Of a stretch of DNA of 64,000 bases, positions 36,013-44,864 are shown piece by piece. This DNA comes from Thraustochytrium sp. TN22 (lineage: Eukaryota; Sar; Bigyra; Thraustochytrida; Thraustochytriidae): positions 1-64,000 of the forward strand of contig JABLUY010000029.1 of assembly GCA_013306675.1 (NCBI GenBank), given 5' to 3'. Position numbers and translations under genes: made by a program. The first letter of the stretch is position 1, and every line of letters starts with the position of its first letter. Under the pieces are notes generated by a model. It worked only from the letters and a program-made list of their open reading frames with translations. It did no database searches and was not told the DNA's origin.

Positions 36013-39000
36013 ATGCAGGGGACGACTACAGCCATCAAAGGGCGCTCCTCTGCGGGCGAGCACACAAAGCAGGGCGACGATGAGGAGGCCAAGGGCGACG
36101 GCGAGGACCGCCTCGGCGGCGACCTTGCGGACGCACGGGACCGCGTCTGGGTGTGGTCATCTCCGCAAGACCTAGCGCTCTTGCCCGTGGCGTCGCGAGC
36201 AAGCGGCCTGGTCACCGTGGAGCGCGAGGACGGCAGCGAGGAGGTGCTCGATGCGCACGACACCTTTCCCTTCGAGGCCGGGCATCTTCGCGATCTGGAC
36301 GACGCGGCTGACATGAACAACCTGCATGAGCCAGCGCTGCTGGAGCTGCTGCGTCGCCGCTTCGCGCGAGACACCATCTATACCTTTTGCGGGAACGTGC
36401 TTCTTTCGGTGAACCCGTACAGACCCATTGCGGGTCTCTACGATGCGGATGATGGCGGGCCGACCGGCGCCACTCGCGGAGACGATGTTCCGCACCTGCG
36501 AACCGTGGCGGTGCGCGCTTTGCGCGGGCTGCCCGCGTCGAGCCAGGCCATTCTCGTGAACGGCGAGAGCGGCGCGGGCAAGACCGAGGCGACCAAGCAT
36601 CTGCTGGCTGCGTTGGCAGGTGTCGCCACTTCGGCAGGCGCCGCGTCGCCGGGCGCACAGGCACACGCGATGTTGACGGCGAGCAACGCGGCGCTGGAAG
36701 CCTTCGGCAACGCCATCACCGCTCACAACGATAACTCCTCGCGCTTCGGCAAGTACATCAAGGTGTGGTTCGACCAGACCAAGGACCTCGCACTTTGCGG
36801 GCTCTCCGTTCACCAGTTCCTGCTCGAGCAGAGTCGCCTGGTGGCGCACGAGCCGAACGAGCGCAACTTCCATGTCTTTTACCAGCTTCTGGCCGCGCCT
36901 CGCGACCTCGGCCTGGGGCTTGATCAAGGCCGCCCGGAGGACTTCGCCATGCTGCGCTCGGGCCTCGGCCTTCGCGCGGAGGCAGACGCCGCGGGCTTCA
37001 CGGAGACCGAGGCGTCGCTACGTGCCATGGGAATCGCGGAGGGCGACCTTGGCGCTATCTGGCGGCTCCTGGCCGGCCTGCTGCACCTCGGGAACGTCGC
37101 CTTTGCACCTGCAGCCACGGAGACGGACGGCGCGGTCTTGCAGGACGCCGCCGCGGCGTCCCTGGCCCGCGCGTGTGCACTTCTGGGCCTCGTTGGAGCC
37201 GACCTAGAGCTCGTCCTCCTGCGGCGGTCCATTCCTGGCAAGGCCTCCGTTGTAAGCATTCCCCTGAGCGCGGCCGAGGCAGCGCAGTCCCGCGACGGTC
37301 TCGTCAAGGCCGTCTACGCGCGCCTCTTCGCGTGGATCGTGGAGCAGACGCAGCGTGGCGAGGCCCAGGGCGCAAGCATTGGGTTGCTGGACATCTTTGG
37401 CTTCGAGGTTCTGGCTCATAACTCGCTTGAGCAGCTCTGCGTCAACTACGCGAACGAAGAGCTGCAGCGGCTCTTCAACTCGCACGTCGTGGCGCTAGAG
37501 CAGGAACGCTACGCGGCAGAGGGGATCGCCTGGGATGTTCGCGCCAGCTGCGACAACGAGGCGCTCCTTGCCTCGCTCGGCGCTCTGTTCGGACACCTCG
37601 AGGAGCAAGGCCGGCTCGGCGCGCGCGCTTCTGACCGCAACCTCATTGCGCAGCTGGACCTTGGTGATCTAGTGCACCGCGACAAGCGCGCGTCCGCCGA
37701 GCGCTTCGTGGTGCGGCATTTCGCCGCGTCTGTTGCGTACGAGGTGGACGGCTTCCTTCGCAAGAACAGCGACGCGCTGCAGGCCGACCTGACGGACTTT
37801 ATCGTAGCGCACGCCACGCCCGGCAGCTTCCTCGCGCGCCTCTTTCCGCTGCCGGACCTTGACGCGGAGCGCGCCGCCGCGGCGACACGAGCCGAGGCCG
37901 GGGTGCGGCGGCAGGCGCGCAAGATGGCCACGCTCAGTAGCGTGTCGAACCGCTTCCGTACGCAGATGACGGCGCTTGTGGATGATTTGCAGACCGCACA
38001 GCTACACTTCGTGCGCTGCGTCAAGCCCAACGCTGCCAAGCGCGCCGCGACCTGGGACACGCCGCTCGTGCGCAACCAACTGCGCCACCTGGGCGTCATG
38101 GAAGCCGTGCGCATCCGCCAGGAAGGCTTCCCGATTGCGCTCTCCTTCACGGACTTTGGGCAGCGCTTCCGCGTGCTGCTGCCGGCTGCCAGTGCTGCGG
38201 CGTCTTCTCCTGACATGCAAGCTGAAGAGGTGGCCCCACGAGAGGCGGCGCGAGAGGTGCTGCACGAGGTCCTCGGCCTGGCCTCACAGGGCCGCGCCTG
38301 GGAGGTGGGCATCAGCAACCTGGTTTTCCTCACCAAGGAAAGCCTGGCGAGCCTGCAACAGGCCGCGCACGAGGAGGCGCGGCGCCAGGAGGAGCACCGT
38401 CGCGTAGAGCGCGAGCTGGTGGAGGCCCGCAAGAAGCGCGAGCTCGAGGAGGCCAAAAAGAAGCGCGAGCTCGAGGAGGCCAAAAAGGAGGAGCAGACCC
38501 GCGCGCGACAGCGCGAAGAGCAAGCGGCCCTGAGGGCGCTCGAAGCGCAGGTCCAAGCGGAGCGCGAGGCGCTACGCCTGGCCGTCGCGCGCGAGGAGGA
38601 GGCGCAGCGCGAGGCCGAGCAGGCACGCCAGGAGACGCTGCGCCAGGAGGCTCGCGTCGCGGAGCTTCGCGCCGCGGCCCAGGCGGAGCTCGACGCCGCG
38701 GTCCGCGTACAGGGGTGGTGGCGCGCCCAGAGCACGCGGCGGCGCTGGATTCGCATCGCAGAAGCGCGGCGCCCGTGGCGCAAGGTGCTCCGACCAAACG
38801 AGGCGGCCCTGCTGAGCTCCTTCGTGGTGCACAGCTCCGAGCGCGAGATCGTGCGCAAGCTGGGCCTGTCCAAGGTCGCGGCGCTGGATCGCCTGCTGCG
38901 GTCCAAGAAACGCCGCGGCCTGGTGCTCACCACCGGGCCGGCGCCGCGCCTCCTTCTTGTGGACCCGACTGGCGCCGCCCTGCGCGTGGTGGCGGAGCAC

Positions 39001-39549
39001 GAGATCGATGCGCGCCAGACCTGGGTGCGCCTGCTCGACGACAAGGCCTTCGAGATCTCTCTGCAGGATGCCAAGGGCGCCGACGGCGAGCCTTGGTCTT
39101 TCGTGGACGTCCTTGGGTCCTCCACACCTTGGGCGCGCGCCATGGCCGATCCAATGTCCGTGGCGGAGCTCATGAGCCCGGCGTGCCGCCTCACGAGCCT
39201 GGCGTCCACGCCGCCCATCTTGTGGCAGGGCTACCTGCGCAAGCAGGCCATCCACTCCAAGCGCAACTGGCGTCAGCGCTGGTTTGTCCTGCAAAAGGAC
39301 GACTCCGGAGAGGCTCTCCTGCTCTGGTACAAGGCCGAGCGCCAGACAACGCCACAGGGCGCGCTTCTCATCACGCAGTCCACCCAGGTGCGCCGCGCGG
39401 ATGAGTCGGCGTGCAGGCTCGTGCTGACGAGCCCGGCCCTCCCGGAGCAGGGTCTGCACCTCGAGGGCGCCAGTGCGAGAGAAACGCAGCGCTGGCTCGT
39501 CCGGCTCTGCGCGGCTCAGGCGGCCTCCACGGCAGAGCTTGCCCTTTAG
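36013..39549 (+). CDS. Unconventional myosin with two tail PH domains
   Basis: 1178 aa from the ATG at 36013, one uninterrupted frame. The motor domain (about 45-780) has the P-loop GESGAGKT (about 184), switch I NDNSSRFGKY, switch II DIFGFE followed by NYANEELQ, and the actin-binding/relay stretch QLHFVRCVKPN. The tail starts with a highly charged Glu/Arg/Lys segment (about 785-900) that may be a single alpha-helix lever, then an IQ-like motif (AAVRVQGWWRAQSTRRRW). A PH domain of PDK1 type follows (GLVLTTGPAPRLLLVDPTG, about 966-1040), and a second classical PH begins at ILWQGYLRKQ (about 1070-1170). PH domains bind phosphoinositides, so this is probably an actin motor that carries or anchors membranes. 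The tail combination matches no standard myosin class that I can name. Confidence 0.92.
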   Translation: MQGTTTAIKGRSSAGEHTKQGDDEEAKGDGEDRLGGDLADARDRVWVWSSPQDLALLPVASRASGLVTVEREDGSEEVLDAHDTFPFEAGHLRDLDDAADMNNLHEPALLELLRRRFARDTIYTFCGNVLLSVNPYRPIAGLYDADDGGPTGATRGDDVPHLRTVAVRALRGLPASSQAILVNGESGAGKTEATKHLLAALAGVATSAGAASPGAQAHAMLTASNAALEAFGNAITAHNDNSSRFGKYIKVWFDQTKDLALCGLSVHQFLLEQSRLVAHEPNERNFHVFYQLLAAPRDLGLGLDQGRPEDFAMLRSGLGLRAEADAAGFTETEASLRAMGIAEGDLGAIWRLLAGLLHLGNVAFAPAATETDGAVLQDAAAASLARACALLGLVGADLELVLLRRSIPGKASVVSIPLSAAEAAQSRDGLVKAVYARLFAWIVEQTQRGEAQGASIGLLDIFGFEVLAHNSLEQLCVNYANEELQRLFNSHVVALEQERYAAEGIAWDVRASCDNEALLASLGALFGHLEEQGRLGARASDRNLIAQLDLGDLVHRDKRASAERFVVRHFAASVAYEVDGFLRKNSDALQADLTDFIVAHATPGSFLARLFPLPDLDAERAAAATRAEAGVRRQARKMATLSSVSNRFRTQMTALVDDLQTAQLHFVRCVKPNAAKRAATWDTPLVRNQLRHLGVMEAVRIRQEGFPIALSFTDFGQRFRVLLPAASAAASSPDMQAEEVAPREAAREVLHEVLGLASQGRAWEVGISNLVFLTKESLASLQQAAHEEARRQEEHRRVERELVEARKKRELEEAKKKRELEEAKKEEQTRARQREEQAALRALEAQVQAEREALRLAVAREEEAQREAEQARQETLRQEARVAELRAAAQAELDAAVRVQGWWRAQSTRRRWIRIAEARRPWRKVLRPNEAALLSSFVVHSSEREIVRKLGLSKVAALDRLLRSKKRRGLVLTTGPAPRLLLVDPTGAALRVVAEHEIDARQTWVRLLDDKAFEISLQDAKGADGEPWSFVDVLGSSTPWARAMADPMSVAELMSPACRLTSLASTPPILWQGYLRKQAIHSKRNWRQRWFVLQKDDSGEALLLWYKAERQTTPQGALLITQSTQVRRADESACRLVLTSPALPEQGLHLEGASARETQRWLVRLCAAQAASTAELAL

Positions 39550-39659
39550 ATCACAGGCTTACTACACTTCTGTTTGAGAGTCACATGAAGAGATTACATT
39601 CATTCTCCACTCGCCCTTCTCTCGCGTTGACCGGACCCATCGGTTCTTGGTTCTACTTG

Positions 39660-41069
39660 TCACCCCTGGTACTTCTTGCCACAGGTAAATGCGGGCGGGC
39701 GGCCCTCGTCGGTGAGGTCATTGACCGCATACAGGCAGCCCTGCAGCAAAATTCCGGCTACGTTGGCGAGCAGGATGCCAACGGTATCCGCAACAGAGGC
39801 GCTGCCCAGCGCAAACTCCTGCACCTCGGGCGGGACCTCCTTGGAGATGAGGATGTAGCCATGCACGTAGACCGTCCCGCCGAGGAGGCCGACGATGAGC
39901 GCCAGAAAGAGGAGTCCGTAGTTCCACCAAAAGTGCCAGACGCCGTTGGCTGCGAAGAAGACCAGCAGGCAAACCTGCATGAGCGGCATGGCCCACAGGT
40001 GGCGCCGCTCCAGCGAGATGAGCGTGCCGGAGCTGCGCGACGCGAAGACGCCAACCTGGTAGAGCCAATTGGCGTAGACGTAAAAGTCGTCGCGCGCCTG
40101 CTTGCTCTGAATCGGGAACCCGATGGCCGCCCAGGTGCCGGACTGCATGGCGTACTCGGCAAAGTAGACCAGAAAGAGCGGCACCGTGTACTCCCAGAGC
40201 GAAAGGAAGATGCGCAAGCGGTCGCGCGTGGTCCAGGTGTGCTGTGCGGCGCGCGCCGCCCTGCGCGCCTCCGCCTCCGCCTCCGCGCCAACGCCGCAGG
40301 CCGCCGCGCGCGCAACCTCCTCCCTGCGCGCTGGGGCGAGCACGAGGAAGAAGACGGCCAGGAATGCGGCGGGCAACACATTGGCCAGCACGAGCGAGGC
40401 GCGAAAGCCGACCTGCAGGCCGCGCGTGAGAAAGACCACCCAAAAGTAGCCAAAAACGCCCGCAAAGCCGGTGCCGCTCGACCAGGCCGTGATGGCGCTA
40501 GGGCCGTCAAAGTACGACGAGTACGCGAGGAAGCTCGCCTCGCCCAGCGAGCCGGCAAAAGCGCCCACCGAAACGCCCAGCAGCTGCACGCCCAAGCTGC
40601 CCCCCAGCGCCACGGTCGTAAGGCAGAGAACCGTCAGCGCAGCGCACAGCACGATGCGCGCGCGGTACGACACCAGGTGAAACCAGAACGGCGCGCTGCC
40701 CTTGACGAAAAGGGAAGGCAGCACATTTGCCAGGTACACGCCGCCCACGCCTTCGGCGAAGATCTCCTTGGCGCCCGCATTCATGATCACGAACGTCGAG
40801 TTGTTGAGAAGGCCCAACAGCCAGAACCCGGCCACGGCCGCGCTCACCTGGCTGCCGCACCACCGGCCTTGCCCGCCGCGCGCGCGCGAGCGCAGGAGGC
40901 TGTCCTGGCGCTCGTCCAAGTCGTCCCCATCGTCCTGCGCCTCGTCATCGAGGTCCAGGCGGCCGCCGAGCGCGCTTGCCTCGGCGTCGCGGGGCTGGCC
41001 ATCGCGGACGAGGCGCCGCAGCTCCTCGCCGCCCGCGCCGCCCGCGTCGCCCACGCTTTCGCGCAGCAT
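39660..41069 (-). CDS. CLN3: CLN3/battenin, lysosomal membrane protein
   Basis: 469 aa from the ATG at 41069; an in-frame upstream extension has no ATG. Multi-pass protein of the MFS fold. Conserved stretches match battenin: FWLLGLLNNSTFVIMNAGAK, ANVLPSLFVK, GSLGEASFLAYSSYF, AWSSGTGFAGVFGY, VYFAEYAMQSGTWAA, YQVGVFASRSSGTL, GLLGGTVYVHGY and EFALGSASVADTVGI. In animals CLN3 is a late endosomal/lysosomal protein required for glycerophosphodiester clearance and mutated in juvenile Batten disease. An Ala/Glu-rich cytosolic loop between the two halves (about residues 255-285) is typical. The N-terminus is acidic and lacks a signal peptide. Tail-to-tail with myosin, only 110 bp apart. Confidence 0.93.
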   Translation of the reverse strand: MLRESVGDAGGAGGEELRRLVRDGQPRDAEASALGGRLDLDDEAQDDGDDLDERQDSLLRSRARGGQGRWCGSQVSAAVAGFWLLGLLNNSTFVIMNAGAKEIFAEGVGGVYLANVLPSLFVKGSAPFWFHLVSYRARIVLCAALTVLCLTTVALGGSLGVQLLGVSVGAFAGSLGEASFLAYSSYFDGPSAITAWSSGTGFAGVFGYFWVVFLTRGLQVGFRASLVLANVLPAAFLAVFFLVLAPARREEVARAAACGVGAEAEAEARRAARAAQHTWTTRDRLRIFLSLWEYTVPLFLVYFAEYAMQSGTWAAIGFPIQSKQARDDFYVYANWLYQVGVFASRSSGTLISLERRHLWAMPLMQVCLLVFFAANGVWHFWWNYGLLFLALIVGLLGGTVYVHGYILISKEVPPEVQEFALGSASVADTVGILLANVAGILLQGCLYAVNDLTDEGRPPAFTCGKKYQG

Positions 41070-41929
41070 TCCGCCTCGCGGTTTTGCTCTTGCGCGCGGC
41101 TCTTCGCCCTGCTGCACAACGCACAACAACAACAACTTCAACTTGACTGTGAAGAAGGAGAATGCCGGCCACTGTCAGAGAGAGTCAGAAAGTGGTGTCG
41201 AGCTTCGAGCTTCAAGCTTGACGATCTTGTCAGCCAGCAACCCGGGGCTGGGGCTGGCAAAAGGATGATTTGTGAGTGAATGTGGACGTGCCTGCGCCGC
41301 GGCCTGCACGGCGCATCCATCATCTTGCGCATCAACACTTCCCGCACCAGGTGGAATTGGCTGCTCTCAGCCTCTCCGCTGCCCTGGCTAACCTCAGCGC
41401 CCGAACGCTCGGACCAACTCGGAGCCCTCGGAGCCTTCGCCGCCAGTGTATCCCCACGAACGATGACGATGTCATGATGATTTTTCTGGGCCACGCGGCC
41501 AACTGATGACAGTGTCACAGTGACATCCGAATGACATGCCATGCCATTGCCTGCAGGCTGGCACGCCTTGAAGTGGTGGGCCAGGGACAACAGCCTGAGT
41601 GCACATGATGCAGCACATCCTCTGACCGTGAATCTTCTTCCTGTTCGTGCCAGCGAGTTTGCAGCCAGCGAGTTTGCATCGATCGTTCGCCCTTGGCCGG
41701 CGCCGGCGCCGGCGCCGACGCCGTGCGGCGCCGCCCCCGCGCGCTGTTCCAGCAACCCAGCCATGGGATGCCATGGAGCGGCAGGGGTCCCAGATTTGCG
41801 TACCGCGCGCGCCGCCAGTGCTCGTGCGGCGCCAGCGTCGCGGCGGCGCGGCAGGGCAGACCTCGATCGCGGGCGCGCGCGGGCGGGCGGGCGAGCAGCG
41901 GGCGCGGCGGAGCAGACCCCGGCGGCGCC
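41070..41929. promoter_or_regulatory. Bidirectional leader of CLN3 and the HisC-HAD-HisB gene
   Basis: 860 bp between divergent genes. The middle part (41480-41660) is less GC-rich and contains TGACAGTGTCA-type inverted sequence near 41506-41522. No further gene supported. Confidence 0.4.
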
Positions 41930-44650
41930 ATGGTGGAGGACCCGACGCTGCGCTTCGTGCGCAGCGACTTTCAGGAGCTGCCGCAGTAGGTTTCCGCCCT
42001 CGGGCGGCGCAGGCGCGCGGCGCAGTGCAAGGCGCGTGCGTGCACGCCGCAAGACGACGGCGCGCGCGGCGAGGGGGAGGAGACGGGGACGGAAAAGACT
42101 GACGGAGACGTGGAGGATGGCTCGTTCGCCGCGGCGCGCAGGTACTCGCCGATCCAGCCGCTGGACGTGGTGGCGGCGGAGATTGGGCTCCCGATTGAGC
42201 GGCTGGCGAAGCTGGACGCCAATGAAAACCTGTACGGGCCCATGCCCGAGGTGGTGCAGGCGGTGCGGGAGACCGAGTACATGCACATCTACCCGGATCC
42301 GGCCCAGACGTACCTGCGCGAGGATCTGGCCAAGTACATTGGGAGTGGCGTGGGTCCGGAGCACATCTGCGCGGGCGTGGGCTCGGACGAACTCCTGGAC
42401 CTGCTGATCCGGCTCGTGGAGCCCGGCGCAGGCATCGTGACGGCGCCACCGACGTTTGGTATGTACTCGTTTCTGGGCAAGATCGCGCGGTCGCAGGTGC
42501 TCGACGTGCCGCGCACGGCGGCGCCCGACTTTGACCTGGACGTCGAGGGCATTGTGGACCAGGTCAAGAACAACAACGGCAAGCTGGTGTTCGTGGCCTC
42601 GCCCAACAACCCAACGGGCGGGCTCATGACCGAGGAGCAGGTGCGGCGCATTTGCGCGGAGGACTGCCTGCTGATCGTCGATGAGGCGTACGCGGAGTTC
42701 AGCGGCGGCAGCGCCGTGGGGCTGGTGGCTGAGTTCCCCAACCTTGTCGTGCTGCGCACCTTTAGCAAGTGGGCCGGCCTTGCTGGCATGCGCGTGGGAT
42801 TTTCGGTGGCCCACCCGAAGCTCACGGAGAAGCTGCTCGCCATCAAGCAGCCGTACAACATCAACGTGGCAACCGAGGCGGCGGCGCGCGCGGCGCTCCG
42901 CGTCAAGGACAAGATCGTGGCAGAGCACATTCAGCCTATTCTGGCAGAGCGCGGGCGTATGCTCATGCTGCTGCAAGAGTTCGCCTACCTGCAACCCGTG
43001 CCGTCCGTGGCGAACTTTGTTCTTTTCAAGGTTGCCGCGCCCATGGACGCCGGCTACATGCACAAGGAGCTGCGCAAGCGCGGCGTCCTGGTGCGCTACT
43101 ACCCCAAGGGCGCGCTGGCAGGCTTTATTCGCATCAGTTGCGGCCGTCCGCGCGACACGGACCTGCTCGTCGAAGCGCTGCGCACCATCGTGCCGCCAAC
43201 CACCACGGAGGATACCCCGGCGACGGAGGCCGCTGCGCTCACGGAGGCGCCCACCGCTCTGCTGCTGGACATGGACGGCGTGCTCGCGGAGGTTTCGCAG
43301 TCGTACCGCCAGGCCATCGTGCGGACGGCCGAGGCCTTTGGCGTGGCCGTGACGGCCGCGGACATACACGCGGCCAAGCTCGAGGGCGACGCGAACGACG
43401 ACTGGAAGCTCACGCACAAGCTTGTAAGCAAGCAGGTCGGCGAGGCCAAGGCGCCCACGCTCCAGGAGATCACCGCCAAGTTCCAGGAGTTCTACCTCGG
43501 TACGCCCGGCGCTCCGGGCCTCCGCGACTTGGAGTCCCTCATCCCGGCGCGCGCGCTTCTCGTGGAGCTGCGCAAGCGCTGCCCTCTGGGCGTCGCCATC
43601 GTCACGGGCCGCCCGCGCGAGGAGGCGCTTTACTTCTTGGACCTCTACAACCTGCGCTCGCTCGTGTCGGACGGCACCGGCCAGCCCATCATGGTCTGCA
43701 TGCACGAGGCGCCGTCCAAGCCGGATCCGGGGCCCGTGCTGCTTGCGCTCGAGCGCCTGGGCGGCGTCGCGCCCAGCGCCGCCGTCATGGTTGGCGACAC
43801 GCCCGACGACATGCGCGCGGCCTGCGCCGCTGGCGTGCGCGCCGTCGGCGTGCTCACGCCCGGACTTGAGGGTGAGGCGGCCAGCACCGTGGAGGCCGCG
43901 CTCCGCAGCGCCGGCGCCGCCCAAGTGCTGCGGCCCGGCTTTGCCGACCTGCTCGAGACCTTCCGTTCGGGTGCGTCTGGCACAGTGGCCACCGCGGCGG
44001 CGCCTGCCTCCGCCTCCGCCATGGCTCCGCTCATGGGCTCCGGTCGCGGTTGCAAGCGCACCGCCTCGGCGCGCTGCGGCGCTGTCGAGCGCAAGACGAA
44101 GGAGACCAGCATCCAGATCAGCGTCTCTCTCGACGGGACGGGCGCGGCCGACGTCAGCACGGGGCTCGGTTTCCTGGACCACATGATCGAGGCGCTCGCG
44201 AAGCACTCGCGGGTCGACATCTCTGTGCGATGCAAGGGCGACCTTTGGATCGACGATCACCACACGGCTGAGGACGTGGGCATCGCGCTCGGCGAAGCCT
44301 TCGACACGGCTCTTGGCTCGAGGAAGGGCATCGTGCGCTGGGGCTACGCGCTCTGCCCGCTCGACGAGGCGCTCTCGCGCGCCGTCGTGGACATCAGCAG
44401 CCGCCCGCACGCCGAGATCGACATTGGCTTCCGCCGGGAGATGATCGGGACCATCTCCACGGAGATGCTCACGCACTTTGTGCAGTCCTTTGTCACAGCC
44501 GCGCGCCTCACCGTCCATGTGCACTGCCTCCATGGTGACAACGACCACCATCGCTCTGAGTCCGCCTTCAAGGCGCTCGCTGTGGCCATTCGCATGGCCA
44601 TCTCCCCGGACGCCAGCGCTGGGGTGCCGTCGACCAAGGGCGTGCTGTGA
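41930..44650 (+). CDS. HisC-HAD phosphatase-HisB fusion, histidine biosynthesis
   Basis: Predicted exons 41930-41985 and 42142-44650 give 854 aa. The short first exon ([18 protein letters not shown]) joins [11 protein letters not shown], which restores a family-like N-terminus. Residues 20-385 are histidinol-phosphate aminotransferase, with [26 protein letters not shown] and the PLP lysine K228 in [15 protein letters not shown]. Residues 388-640 are a HAD-IA hydrolase, with nucleophile D395 and D397 in DMDGVL, VTGRPR and GDTPDDM. Residues about 655-854 are imidazoleglycerol-phosphate dehydratase, with [44 protein letters not shown] and VPSTKGVL. HisB, HisC and histidinol phosphatase are consecutive steps, so the HAD part is a good candidate for the phosphatase. 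From memory, oomycetes have a similar fusion. Confidence 0.92.
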
Positions 44651-44864
44651 GCTTTCTTGCGAGCAGCAGGCAGGACCGTGGGAGGCAGCGAAGACAAGAC
44701 AGATGAACCAAGCAACCAAGCAATCGAGCCCTCTATCTTTCTTTCTGTCTCTCTTTTTCTTTTTTACAAATGAACTGCAGTGCAGTGGGGCACTTTCGTT
44801 TGTTTCCCTCCGACGAGTCAGGCTCCAACTCAGCTCTGAGTCGAGGCGCTCATCTGCTTCACTT

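Noticed and set aside
37509-39218. Ser/Arg-rich open frame antisense to myosin
   Set aside because: Composition shadow of the myosin coding strand; no domain signs.
39411-41279. Open frame of about 622 codons on the plus strand
   Set aside because: Antisense to CLN3, whose sense frame matches battenin along its length.
41138-44719. Open frame of about 1193 codons on the minus strand
   Set aside because: Entirely antisense to the HisC-HAD-HisB gene, whose sense frame carries every expected catalytic motif. The antisense product is Arg/His/Leu-rich without motifs.
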